A stretch of 28,218 nucleotides of DNA, taken from assembly GCA_043760535.1 (NCBI GenBank), contig JAYUOV010000266.1, positions 1 through 28,218 on the forward strand, written 5' to 3'. How positions within the stretch are numbered: the first letter of the stretch is position 1; each line of letters begins with the position of its first letter. Under the pieces are notes generated by a model. It saw only the letters and a program-made list of their open reading frames with translations. It was not told the DNA's origin and ran no database searches. The position numbers and the translations under genes were made by a program. The DNA comes from JAZKFT01 sp043760535 (GTDB taxonomy: Bacteria > Bacteroidota > Bacteroidia > Chitinophagales > Chitinophagaceae). Below, one piece after another: positions 14,617 to 23,141 of the stretch.

Positions 14617-15273
14617 CTTTACAGGGCCATTTGGTAAAGCATCCGGGTAAAAAAAATCGAACTTAAATTCTTCTTCCTGTTTTAGGTACACAAGGTCTTC
14701 TGCACCTGTTTTAATTTTTGTTTTGGCAGTACCCAATCCTTTTATTTCAATATTTCCTTTTATAATGAACCCCGATGTATTGCCGCTATTATTACGGCTA
14801 TGGTTTTTGCACAGGTCGCTAAAAAATGGCACTATGTAAGCGGTGCCGGTGTAGTTAAGGAGCAGTTGTTTTTTGCCTTAGGCAAAACAAAAATTGAGGG
14901 CATTTTGGATGGCATCGAAATTATTTGTACCTAATAATGCCTCGCTTTTTTACACATTTATAGACTGGCTTTGGTGTGGACTTTCGATAGTGGCTTTGCC
15001 AACTTGAACCGCTGTAATAATAGTATTTAATGTAAGTGGTGCCGTGCTGTATGCCTTATAAAGTCGGCCATTTTTTATTGCAAATACTTTACCAATATCT
15101 GCGGCAGAAATCCGATAACCAGTAGAAGTAACCGAGTTGCTTTACAGATTAACAGCGATGGGTTGGAAATCGGCTTTAAGACCGAATTGCATTACATACA
15201 CAGACTGTGCGGTTGTATTTATTTGAATGGTAAAAGTGATTAGAAATATGAGCCAAATAGTACTTTTATTCAT
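14437..15273 (-). pseudogene. Decayed gene for a secreted protein, three in-frame stops, 3' end truncated
   Basis: A signal peptide begins at ATG 15273 (MNKSTIWLIFLITFTIQINTTAQ). The same frame continues for 279 codons to 14437 and is broken only by TAA codons at 15142-15144, 14950-14952 and 14878-14880. There is no frameshift. The translated stretches between stops are protein-like, for example STGYRISAADIGKVFAIKNG, SEALLGTNNFDAIQNAL and FREVIIIGADRAFTAIRNRN. I do not recognise the family; it looks like an exported Bacteroidota protein. The 3' end merges with the IS66 remnant and is probably deleted. A 219-bp mobile repeat sits only 13 bases upstream of the start codon and may have cut off its promoter. 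Confidence 0.75.
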
Positions 15274-15286
15274 AAAAAATATAGTA

Positions 15287-15505
15287 TCAGAACTCCTTAC
15301 TCTTCGCAGTTTTGATTGCGTAGTTTTTTTTTGCCTGCCCCGATTATTTCGGTGGAACCCAACGAAAGCCGTGCCCTGATGGAGCGACATTGGCGAACGT
15401 TGTAAATCCCGTAGCATTACGGGACTCCGTTCAACTGATTGCTACTATCATGTATTTAGATTGCGAATAACAGGCGGTTTCAGTTCACGGGGTAAGGAGT
15501 TCTGA
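15287..15505. mobile_element. 219-bp element with 14-bp perfect inverted ends (copy A)
   Basis: The ends TCAGAACTCCTTAC (15287-15300) and its exact reverse complement (15492-15505) enclose the element. The trinucleotide GTA flanks both sides (15284-15286 and 15506-15508), a possible target duplication. It contains no transposase, so it is MITE-like. An internal hairpin tcccgtagcattacggga is nested inside. On the minus strand one frame is open through the left part into the signal peptide of the neighbouring pseudogene. A second copy starts at 28121 and a diverged core lies at 20690-20760. Confidence 0.8.
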
Positions 15506-15546
15506 GTATATATTTAGCACATTTCTTGGCTAATTCTACATAAAAT

Positions 15547-15606
15547 TAAAAACCCGGGGCAACACCCCGGGCTAATATTTTGTGTCTTTTCAGGTGCTTT
15601 TTTGGT
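15547..15606. repeat. Partial copy of a palindromic intergenic repeat
   Basis: A hairpin cccgggg-caa-caccccggg is followed by ctaatattttgtgtc and tttcaggtgct. The layout resembles the cccagggcaacgccctggg start of the larger element at 21801-22022. It lies downstream of the aldolase gene (minus strand) and might also serve as its terminator, though the T run is poor. Confidence 0.5.
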
Positions 15607-15673
15607 TTAAAGATTTTCTAAAAACTATTTTTGAAAATTTATCCCAATACATTCTCTTAAAGCAGCCAATCGT

Positions 15674-16696
15674 TTAATCTAATTCCAAACTTTCAATTAC
15701 TGCTATCATTTCCTCCACCATATCTGGCCACACATCTAAATGAAAAACCATCCGAATGGCAGTTTTAGAAATGGGCAGGCATAGGATGTTATGTTGCTTT
15801 AGAGCATCTATCATTTTTTGAGCCGTATAAGTTTCCATCATTTCGAAAATGAGGATATTTGTTTCTGTCGGCACGATGCTTTTTACATACGATTTCTTTT
15901 GCAATGCTTCGCCCACAAGCTTTGCATGTTGGTGGTCGTTAGCTAATCTTTCTACATTATTTTCCAAAGCATAAATACCCGCTGCTGCCAGGTAACCGGC
16001 CTGCCGCATACCGCCTCCAAATTTTTTGCGTACCCGCCGGGCTTCTTTTATAAAATTATTTTTACCCAATAATAAACTGCCCACCGGCGTACCTAACCCT
16101 TTGCTTAAACAAATGGAAATGCTATCGAATGCTTCGCCATATTGTTTGGGGGTTTCGCTTTTAGCAACGAGTGCATTAAAAAGCCGTGCCCCGTCTAAGT
16201 GCAGTGCCAGCTTATGTTGTAGGCAAACTTCTTTTATTGCCAGTATGTCTTTAAAGTGGTAACAACTGCCGCCGCCACGGTTGGCCGTATTTTCAAGGCT
16301 TACCAGGCTTGTTCTTGCTTTGTGCAGGTCGTCGGGGTTAATAGCGTCTATTACTTGTTCTGCATTAATACGGCCACGATAGCCTTTTATTGCTTTTACT
16401 TGTGCGCCGCTATTAAATGCAATGCCGCCGCCTTCGTAAATGTACACATGACTCAGGTCGTCGCAAATTACTTCATCGCCGGGTCTTGTATGTACATTAA
16501 TCGCTATCTGATTGGTCATGGTGCCGCTTGGGCAAAACATGGCAGCTTCCATACCAAACATTACGGCACATATGGCTTCTAGTTTATTAATGCTTGGGTC
16601 TTCGCCAAACACATCGTCGCCTACTTCGGCTTTAAACATGGCTTCCAACATTTCCAAAGTTGGTTTAGTAAAAGTATCGGAGCGGAGATCGGTCAT
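15674..16696 (-). CDS. ltaE: Low-specificity L-threonine aldolase
   Basis: The protein has 340 residues from ATG 16696 (MTDLRSDTFTKPTLEML), the usual family start; a longer frame to 16786 adds a non-homologous, spacer-encoded extension. It is a fold-type I PLP enzyme that splits threonine and allo-threonine into glycine and acetaldehyde. Visible motifs are GDDVFGEDPSIN, DLSHVYIYEGGG (His stacking on the cofactor), HLDGARLFNA (Asp contacting the pyridine nitrogen) and CLSKGLGTPVGSLLLG with the PLP lysine. It appears monocistronic and ends in repeat sequence. Confidence 0.95.
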   Translation of the reverse strand: MTDLRSDTFTKPTLEMLEAMFKAEVGDDVFGEDPSINKLEAICAVMFGMEAAMFCPSGTMTNQIAINVHTRPGDEVICDDLSHVYIYEGGGIAFNSGAQVKAIKGYRGRINAEQVIDAINPDDLHKARTSLVSLENTANRGGGSCYHFKDILAIKEVCLQHKLALHLDGARLFNALVAKSETPKQYGEAFDSISICLSKGLGTPVGSLLLGKNNFIKEARRVRKKFGGGMRQAGYLAAAGIYALENNVERLANDHQHAKLVGEALQKKSYVKSIVPTETNILIFEMMETYTAQKMIDALKQHNILCLPISKTAIRMVFHLDVWPDMVEEMIAVIESLELD

Positions 16697-16810
16697 ATTT
16701 ACGATTTTGAATTTCTGATTTCTGATTTGCCCCCATCCCCTAAAAGGATGCCTCGGTTTTATTTGGGGTTTTGCACATTTGTACATTTGCCAATATGCAC
16801 ATCTACACCG
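16697..16810 (-). repeat. Composite spacer repeat before the threonine aldolase gene
   Basis: Read in the coding (minus) direction, the last 30 bases before the ATG are aaatcagaaatcagaaatt-like units (16699-16729). Further upstream lies a tttgtacatttgcc/tatgcacatc stretch (16772-16805). Both phrase types occur elsewhere in the window. Confidence 0.65.
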
Positions 16811-16818
16811 TAATTCAT

Positions 16819-19800
16819 TTATTTAAACCCCAACTGCTTGCTATCTGCTTCGCTCATTTTACCTATAAATTCTTTAAAGGCAGCGTATTCAGTAACTGGT
16901 ACCTGCTCTTTTAAATAATTTACTTCACGGGTAGCTATTATTTGGCCGGGCTTTGTTGGGTCTATTATAAAACTTAATTCATACCTCATTGCGGGGCAAC
17001 TGAGGCTCACATTTTTCGGCGCTTCGGCTAATTTATTTCCTGTGGGTAAAATAATGGTTATTACTTCCCTATCTCTGTTGTTGCTGCTAAAGCTCCAGAT
17101 ATTAAAAGGATAGTTTCTTGTTTCCAAACTTACAAAATCCAATGAACCATAACTGTCGCTCCAGGGTAATTTAAAAATTTGCATTCCTACAATTTCGCTA
17201 CTAAAACCTTCAACAGAAAATTTGTAATTCATTTCCACAGTATCTCTCAGATTATTTAGATTGGTTATGCTGAAAGCTTTCAAATTCACTTTTTTATTAA
17301 ACTCTCCACTGAGCGATTTTAGCAAACTTTTGTTACGGTCATCTTCTCCCTGATTTTTGTAAGCACCTCTTACAACTGATGCTTCGGCACCTATTTTTTT
17401 TGCTATTCTCTCCACTTCCACATTGTTACCTACAAAGGTTAGTTTGCTATTTCTTTCCACATAATTTACTGGCTTGTTGGGTGTGTTTAGTTTTACCAAT
17501 GCTGCATTGGTGGCTCTTTCGCCTTCTTTGGGTATGTACAATCCATTGGCTCCAAGGTCGCCATAACCCAATGCACCAAAGGGCAAATGGTTATTAGTAA
17601 GTTCTATTAAATAATTTTTACCACCTGTTTTTAGCTGGGCTATGCAATGGTTAAAACCAATAGTTGGCAGATCCAGATTCATATCGCCATTATCTCTTGT
17701 ATCTACCAAAACAAGGTTGGCATCCAGCCCTACTTCTTTACCAAGGGCTACGAATAATGTGCTTAAATCTTTACAATCGCCTAGCCTTGTGGTGATGGTG
17801 CGGCTAGCCCGTTGCGGCGTTAAAGCACTATGTAAAAATGGAACGGCACTATAATTAAAATTGCTTTCAATGTAATCGTAAATCACATTTGCTTTTTGCA
17901 AATCTGTTAGATTTCTTTTACCCTCAAAAATTTCCTTGGCCTTTTCTTTTACTTCAAAATCGCCTTTGGCTTTTATGCTGCTAAGATCGCTGTACCAATT
18001 GGCCACATAGTTCCAATCGGGTATGGAGGTAACCACTACTCTTTCGGCCACATCGGTAAAAGGGGGCATATTGGTTTCGCCGGTTACGCCGGGGCTATTC
18101 AGCTTTTCCCATACATGCAGCTTGTAATCGTCCACATTGCTAATTATTGGTTTTACGCCGGTATTGTACATTTTATACTGAAACTTTTTATCTTTTGGCA
18201 CCAGCAAACTGTATCGTGCTACTTTAATTGGGTAACCACCGTTGAACATGAAATCTTCCCAGAAATGTTCGGCCAGTTTTCCATAGCTGCTGCTTTCCAG
18301 TTTGTAGCTAATATGTAGTGCGTCGCCAATTTCTAACGATGAAAAAACGAGTAGGTTATTGTTGGTTTCGGCCTGCACTTTGCTACCATCTTTTTTAAAT
18401 AATTCGGCTTTGTCTATTATTAGGCGTTGGGTGTAGCTGTTGTAAGGTAGGTTCACCTCTTTCCAATCGTCGATGCCGCTTTGGTTGAGCACTTTTATCA
18501 GCAGTTCATTGCGTTCTTCCGATGCGCCACTTTCAGGGTAAATTATCTGCTGCTTGTCATTAAGTAGGTAAATGCTGTTATCGTTGGGGTAATCTGCCTG
18601 TTTTATATTATTTTTTACAATGGTATTAATGTCTTCTGGTTTAAAATTTAAGAACATATCTTCCTTGCCTTCTAACGCTCTTAATTTTTTTCGTGCCTCG
18701 TAATTATTGGGGTTACATTCAATGGCTCTTTTAAGTGCTATTTTGGCCTCTGCCTTGTTGCCTTGTGCATCCAGTATTAGAGCCTTGGTGTAGTGCATAC
18801 CGCCCACGTATGGTGCCAGGTTAATGGCTTTTTGCTGCCAATCCAATGCACTTTTATAATCTTGCTGATCGTAATATTTATCGCTAATACTTATCATGCG
18901 TCCTACGGCAAATGGTTTATTTTCAATCATCTTTTTCAGCATTCTCATGCCTTCTTCTTTCTTACCAAGCTTCATCAGGTTGCTACTTACAGTTTCCATT
19001 ATTTCTTCATCGTAATGGTCTTCCAGATATTTTAAAAGCAGGGCATTACCCTTCTTCATGTCTTTGGTTACATTTTCCATAACGCCATATTGCATTACCA
19101 AAAAAGTACGGCTACCGGGGTAAGTGTTGTAAGCATAATCCATTTCTTTCAGCAGCTTTTCTATCTCTTTACGCTTACCCATCAGATCCATGTTTTTTAT
19201 CTGCGTTTCTTCGTTTTTGCCATAGATGGCCATTCTTTTATCCAGCAATTGCTGTGCCGCTGTATAGTCTTCTTTGTTAAAGGCATCATTGTACAGCAAT
19301 GCAAAGCCATAAAGGCTTTCAGGGTCGTTACTCTTAACAAATTCCATTTCTTTGGTAAGGTCTGTATTGTTATTATCCCTGGCATAAGTCTCCACTATTT
19401 TTTCAGAAACAATGGTGCTTTTGGGTGCTTTGGCTTTTAACTGTGCAGCTATTTTACGGCTTTCAAAACGCTTGTCGTTGTGGTTGTAAGTGTTTACCAG
19501 CATCATCATATCTAAAAAGCTGCCGTTATTTTTTGCCACCCTGCCTTCGAAAAAAGTTTCGGCAAACATGGCTACTTTTTTTACTTCGTATGGTTCTGCT
19601 TTATGGTAGGTTTGCAAAGTGGGCAATCCTGTTGTAGGTATTACCAGTCCATCGGCACCTACAAAACGAAGTAAAAAATTACTGTTAGTAATTTCGCTAC
19701 TGCCTACCTGCACCAATATGCGGTTAAAGCCCTTTTGCAATTTTACAGTGTAGTTATATACATCAATATCGGTATTGCGTTCTTCGGCCTCTTGTGCCAC

Positions 19801-20568
19801 AAAAAAATCGTTAATCCATATTTTATAACTACCCGATACACCAAACATCATGGTTACATCTTTACTATCATTGCTGGTAATAAAAGTTTGGGCGTAAATA
19901 ATAGCGTTATTAATGTCGTAATGGAACTCAAAATCCAGCCAGCGGTCGTTACGGGCATCGGGGATATTAAACCAATTTACACTGGCTCCACGGTTATTTT
20001 TAAACCCAAAAGTTGCTACGGGATTATCCACCACTCCATAATCTTTATTGAAACCACTGGAACTCATGTTTTCAAAAACGCCAACCGTACTCCAGCCTTT
20101 TACATCGCCCATCCGGTTCCAGGTTTCTTTCGATTGTTTAATATCGCCTTTGGCTTGAAGCCGGCCAGCAAGGTTATCCCAAGCCATGGCTTTTATGGTT
20201 GCATTGGCTTTAGGGTCGGCTGTAATGTTTTCCATCATTTTTTTTACCTCGGCACTTGCTTTTTGTGTTTTGCTAAAAAGGCCGGTGTTCCAAAGTGCAT
20301 ATATGTAAGGGTAAGGATCTTGTGAGCTATTAAAAAATATTTGAAAATGGCTAAAAGCATCGTCCCAATTTTCGTTGCTACTTTCTAGCAAAACCAATGC
20401 CAGTGCTGCCTCTCCGGCTGTAGCAGCATCGCCTTCCAATGCCAGTAAAGCCGTTTTAGCTTCGGTTCTTTTATTATCGTTTAGCAGGGTTAATGCCTGG
20501 TTAAAATTTTGTGCTTTAAGCAATACAGCTACCAGCAAAGCTATAATTGTACTCAAAATCCTTCTCAT
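16819..20568 (-). CDS. Secreted TPR / DUF3857 / transglutaminase-like protein
   Basis: This is a 1249-residue protein with a signal peptide (RRILSTIIALLVAVLLKAQ). TPR-like helices are visible near residues 20-130 and 430-665 (for example DYKSALDWQQKAINLAPY and KAEAKIALKRAIECNPNNYE). A DUF3857-like beta domain follows (about 690-880), then a transglutaminase-like domain with TRLGDCKDLSTLF (Cys932) and FNHCIAQ (His974); the acidic triad position reads LIELTNN, so Glu989 may stand where Asp is usual. The C-terminal 230 residues are a further beta-rich domain of the DUF3858 type. Members are common in Bacteroidota, probably periplasmic or surface exposed, with unknown substrate. It starts 25 bases from a good -7 box. 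Confidence 0.9.
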   Translation of the reverse strand: MRRILSTIIALLVAVLLKAQNFNQALTLLNDNKRTEAKTALLALEGDAATAGEAALALVLLESSNENWDDAFSHFQIFFNSSQDPYPYIYALWNTGLFSKTQKASAEVKKMMENITADPKANATIKAMAWDNLAGRLQAKGDIKQSKETWNRMGDVKGWSTVGVFENMSSSGFNKDYGVVDNPVATFGFKNNRGASVNWFNIPDARNDRWLDFEFHYDINNAIIYAQTFITSNDSKDVTMMFGVSGSYKIWINDFFVAQEAEERNTDIDVYNYTVKLQKGFNRILVQVGSSEITNSNFLLRFVGADGLVIPTTGLPTLQTYHKAEPYEVKKVAMFAETFFEGRVAKNNGSFLDMMMLVNTYNHNDKRFESRKIAAQLKAKAPKSTIVSEKIVETYARDNNNTDLTKEMEFVKSNDPESLYGFALLYNDAFNKEDYTAAQQLLDKRMAIYGKNEETQIKNMDLMGKRKEIEKLLKEMDYAYNTYPGSRTFLVMQYGVMENVTKDMKKGNALLLKYLEDHYDEEIMETVSSNLMKLGKKEEGMRMLKKMIENKPFAVGRMISISDKYYDQQDYKSALDWQQKAINLAPYVGGMHYTKALILDAQGNKAEAKIALKRAIECNPNNYEARKKLRALEGKEDMFLNFKPEDINTIVKNNIKQADYPNDNSIYLLNDKQQIIYPESGASEERNELLIKVLNQSGIDDWKEVNLPYNSYTQRLIIDKAELFKKDGSKVQAETNNNLLVFSSLEIGDALHISYKLESSSYGKLAEHFWEDFMFNGGYPIKVARYSLLVPKDKKFQYKMYNTGVKPIISNVDDYKLHVWEKLNSPGVTGETNMPPFTDVAERVVVTSIPDWNYVANWYSDLSSIKAKGDFEVKEKAKEIFEGKRNLTDLQKANVIYDYIESNFNYSAVPFLHSALTPQRASRTITTRLGDCKDLSTLFVALGKEVGLDANLVLVDTRDNGDMNLDLPTIGFNHCIAQLKTGGKNYLIELTNNHLPFGALGYGDLGANGLYIPKEGERATNAALVKLNTPNKPVNYVERNSKLTFVGNNVEVERIAKKIGAEASVVRGAYKNQGEDDRNKSLLKSLSGEFNKKVNLKAFSITNLNNLRDTVEMNYKFSVEGFSSEIVGMQIFKLPWSDSYGSLDFVSLETRNYPFNIWSFSSNNRDREVITIILPTGNKLAEAPKNVSLSCPAMRYELSFIIDPTKPGQIIATREVNYLKEQVPVTEYAAFKEFIGKMSEADSKQLGFK

Positions 20569-20592
20569 GTGGGGGCTTTAAAATTTAAGAAC

Positions 20593-20600
20593 CAAACGTA
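20593..20600 (-). promoter_or_regulatory. -7 promoter element for the DUF3857/transglutaminase gene
   Basis: On the minus strand TACGTTTG matches TAnnTTTG exactly, 25 bases upstream of the ATG at 20568. No clear -33 TTG is seen. Confidence 0.5.
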
Positions 20601-20689
20601 ACGTAAAAAGCCATTTGAAAGGTTTTGTGTAGAAAGGTTTGTGATTATTTTGTTTTTGGCCTACTGTAATTCATCTTTCTTTTCTTTAT

Positions 20690-20760
20690 TAGCCTGGCGA
20701 AAACCGTTCCTTGATTGGGCGGCATTGGCGTCGCTCCATTCATCTGATTGCTACTATGGA
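20690..20760. repeat. Diverged core of the inverted-end element (copy C)
   Basis: Shared with copy A in the same order are cgaaa-ccgt-cc-tgat, g-g-cattggcg, ctcc-ttca and ctgattgctactat. Copy C lacks the internal tcccg hairpin of copy A and both 14-base ends. In the minus-strand frame the two copies read TPMPPNQGTVF and SPMSLHQGTAF. Confidence 0.6.
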
Positions 20761-20810
20761 CCCTGCGAAAAACGTCCTTTTTTTACATACTTTTTTTTAT
20801 TTGCAAAATG

Positions 20811-20831
20811 GATACGCCAGCATGGCGTATC
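20811..20831. other. Perfect inverted repeat (gatacgcc-N5-ggcgtatc)
   Basis: Eight-base arms with a five-base centre lie about 80 bases upstream of the PdeM-like promoter. There is no T run on the plus strand. It could be an operator or a repeat fragment. Confidence 0.45.
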
Positions 20832-20912
20832 TATAAAACAAATTATACATCCTAAATCGTACATCAAAATTTATTTGCCAAATGCAAGGCCTGTGAGGCT
20901 ACTACCCAACCC

Positions 20913-20920
20913 TATATTTG
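20913..20920 (+). promoter_or_regulatory. -7 promoter element of the PdeM-like gene
   Basis: TATATTTG is an exact TAnnTTTG and ends only eight bases before the ATG at 20928, implying an almost leaderless mRNA. No -33 TTG at the right distance was found. Confidence 0.55.
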
Positions 20921-20927
20921 CAACCGC

Positions 20928-21614
20928 ATGATACAATACAAATGGCATGGGCAAACTTTTTGGCTACATCCCAACCGGCTAATGTTTTGGGAAGAACAGA
21001 ACATACTTATCGGCAGCGATTTACATCTGGGCAAAACAGGGCATTTTCGCAAGGCTGGCATAGCCATGCCACAGCAGGTATATAAAGAAGATTTGCAACG
21101 ATTATTCGCTACCATACAGCATTTTGCCCCTAAACAGCTACTCATTGTTGGCGATCTTTTTCATAGCGAAGCCAATAAAGAACTGGATTTGTTTATCCGT
21201 TGGCGAAACGATTTTCCGGCTACCGATTTTCATTTGGTAATGGGTAACCATGATATTTTAAACAAAGATTGGTACGGGGAGCATGGGCTAATGGTTAGTA
21301 GTAAGTTGCACCTGGGGGGGCTTAGATTTTTACATGATCCAGAACCGTCTATGGCCAACGGTAAACCGTTGACCGAAAGGCCAAAGCTACCGACCATTTC
21401 TGGCCACTTGCATCCGGGTATTAGCATTAGTGGCGGTGGCAGGCAAACGCTAAGGTTTCCATGTTTTTATTTTACCCCAAACCAATGCATATTGCCGGCG
21501 TTTAGTTTGTTTACCGGTTTATTTAATATTAAACCCAACCGAGGCGATGCTGTTTTTGCTGTTATGCCATCTAATGCTTCGAAAGGAGAAATGGGAGTGG
21601 TTATAAAAATATAG
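20928..21614 (+). CDS. PdeM-like metallophosphoesterase (ligase-associated type)
   Basis: The protein has 228 residues. The calcineurin-like metal site is complete: GSDLHLGKTGHFR (D31, H33), VGDLFHS (D76), GNHD (N107, H108), FLHDPEP (H136) and SGHLHP (H160, H162). The SDLHLGKTGHFRKAG block is typical of PdeM, a nuclease often encoded beside a bacterial ATP-dependent DNA ligase and a Lhr-like helicase. Neither partner is adjacent here, so a role in DNA repair is inferred from family only. The start is supported by a promoter directly upstream. Confidence 0.88.
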   Translation: MIQYKWHGQTFWLHPNRLMFWEEQNILIGSDLHLGKTGHFRKAGIAMPQQVYKEDLQRLFATIQHFAPKQLLIVGDLFHSEANKELDLFIRWRNDFPATDFHLVMGNHDILNKDWYGEHGLMVSSKLHLGGLRFLHDPEPSMANGKPLTERPKLPTISGHLHPGISISGGGRQTLRFPCFYFTPNQCILPAFSLFTGLFNIKPNRGDAVFAVMPSNASKGEMGVVIKI

Positions 21615-22114
21615 TCATTGGTCATTCAATGTCGTTTTTAAGGTTGTTACCCTGAGCTTGTCGAAGGGCTACATGCAGATCCTCTTTGAAGATCAACAAA
21701 AAGGGCTTCGATCCCGCAAGTTGCGGGACAAATGATAAGTATATTAAAACAATGGTTATTAATTATATAAAAAATACAGCTTTTATAGGTTTACTTTTAA
21801 AAAAGCCCACAAGGGGCGAAAGAAATAGCCCAGGGCAACGCCCTGGGTTATGAAATATATGGGTAAGCAAGCCCTGAAAAGGTGGAACAAATTAGTTAGC
21901 AAACAAAACTGCATTACGTAATTGTTTCGCCCTTACAGGGCTTATCGGCAAAGAATATTCTAAAAATTGGGGCTTCACTTCCGATACATCGGAACTAATA
22001 TGTTCCGCCCTTTCGGGGCTTAATGCCAGTATTTTTTTGTCATTTTAAAGAACTTAAAATCGCTTTTATTTAGGACTCAGCCTGACAACTTTTAATTAAA
22101 TTAAATAAACGACA
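21615..22114. other. Repeat-rich intergenic region (500 bases)
   Basis: No gene was found. In order it contains a ggtcattg spacer, the widespread cccTGAGCTTGTCGAaggg repeat (21650-21668), a gatc-cctcttt-gatc mini-hairpin, the palindrome tcccgcaagttgcggga near 21713-21729, an AT-rich stretch, and the composite palindromic element at 21801-22022. Confidence 0.7.
21801..22022. repeat. Composite palindromic repeat element (about 222 bases)
   Basis: Four units share the pattern AAGCCC-N3-AAGGGCG-AA, two on each strand. Units 21869-21897 and 21993-22021 are inverted copies matching at 25 of 29 positions. The units near 21803-21826 and 21921-21944 form a second, looser inverted pair. Internal hairpins are cccagggc-aac-gccctggg (21829-21847) and ccgat-ac-atcgg (21981-21992). 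No coding gene is evident. Confidence 0.75.
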
Positions 22115-22183
22115 TTGATTGGTCAATGGGCAATGGGGGTCAAAAAAAATCGTAAATCCGAAATCATGAATCACAAATCTGAA
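22115..22183 (+). repeat. Spacer repeats leading into the deacetylase gene
   Basis: ttggtcaatgggcaatggg (from 22119) is followed by aaatcgtaaatccgaaatcatgaatcac units (22148-22180) in coding orientation. The A-rich units run into the predicted start codon. Confidence 0.65.
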
Positions 22184-23095
22184 TTGCCTTTCATCGCCTA
22201 CCATCCCATTTATGCCCATCCGCTGCCAGAAGGCCACCGCTTTCCGATGCTTAAATATGAGCTAATACCGGAGCAGTTGCTATACGAAGGCAGCATAGAA
22301 TTGGCTGATATTTTTTCGCCAAAACCATGCTCGGAAGAAGTGATTTTGTGGACCCATGAAACAGAATATTGGGAAGACTTAAAAAACCTTCGGCTTACAC
22401 CGCAGCATATACGCCGCATCGGTTTTCCGCTAACGGAGCAGTTGGTACAGCGAGAAATAATTATAGCACAAGGCACTATAGACTGCTGCCACCTGGCCTT
22501 GCAGCAAGGCGTGGCCATGAATGTGGCCGGAGGTACCCACCATGCTTTTACCAACCGTGGCGAAGGCTTTTGTATGCTCAACGATATGGCCATTGCCGCC
22601 AATTATTTGCTTCATAAAAAGCTGGCCAAGCAAATCTTAATTGTGGATTTAGATGTGCACCAGGGCAATGGTACTGCACAAATATTTCAGCAAGAAAAAC
22701 GGGTATTTACCTTTAGTATGCACGGCGGCCACAACTATCCTTTTATCAAAGAAAAAAGCGATTTGGATGTACCGCTTGCCGATGGTACTAGCGATGATGC
22801 TTACCTAAGTTTGTTAAATGAAGCTCTGCACCAACTCATTGAAAAACTGAAACCGGATTTTATCTTTTTCTTGAGCGGTGTAGATGTTTTGAGTACCGAT
22901 AAATATGGTAAACTTAATATAAGCCTGGCAGGCTGCAAACAAAGGGATACGTTGGTTTTTAATTATTGTAAAAAATACGGCATCCCCGTAACAGTGAGTA
23001 TGGGCGGCGGTTACAGCGCCGATGTAAAGATTATAGTGGAGGCACACTGCAATACATTTAGGGTGGCTAAAGAGGTGTTCACCGCCCTATTTTAA
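22166..23095 (+). CDS. Histone deacetylase family protein (acetoin utilisation/HDAC superfamily)
   Basis: From ATG 22166 the protein has 309 residues. The zinc hydrolase motifs are complete: GGTHHAF (H125, H126), DLDVHQGNGT (D161, D163, H165), SGVDVLSTD (D240) and MGGGYS (catalytic-type Tyr283). It should remove acyl groups from lysine side chains or small acetylated amines such as polyamines; the substrate is not determinable. The start is uncertain: ATG 22166 lies inside a spacer repeat, and TTG 22184, giving LPFIAYHP as the first residues, is an alternative. An upstream start at 22115 is encoded wholly by spacer and is rejected. Confidence 0.92.
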   Translation: MNHKSELPFIAYHPIYAHPLPEGHRFPMLKYELIPEQLLYEGSIELADIFSPKPCSEEVILWTHETEYWEDLKNLRLTPQHIRRIGFPLTEQLVQREIIIAQGTIDCCHLALQQGVAMNVAGGTHHAFTNRGEGFCMLNDMAIAANYLLHKKLAKQILIVDLDVHQGNGTAQIFQQEKRVFTFSMHGGHNYPFIKEKSDLDVPLADGTSDDAYLSLLNEALHQLIEKLKPDFIFFLSGVDVLSTDKYGKLNISLAGCKQRDTLVFNYCKKYGIPVTVSMGGGYSADVKIIVEAHCNTFRVAKEVFTALF

Positions 23096-23141
23096 AATAT
23101 GCCCAACCCGTTTTTCAACTTTTGCTGAAGGTTAACCGTTG

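Larger units (their letters stand above)
20569..20927. other. Divergent intergenic region (359 bases)
   Basis: It holds the minus-strand promoter at 20593-20600, a diverged repeat core at 20690-20760, a perfect inverted repeat at 20811-20831 and the plus-strand promoter at 20913-20920. No gene was found in it. Confidence 0.6.

Noticed and set aside
21650..21668. CCCTGAGCTTGTCGAAGGG as a novel motif
   Set aside because: This sequence is a widespread intergenic repeat in many bacteria, so it is not specific to this region.
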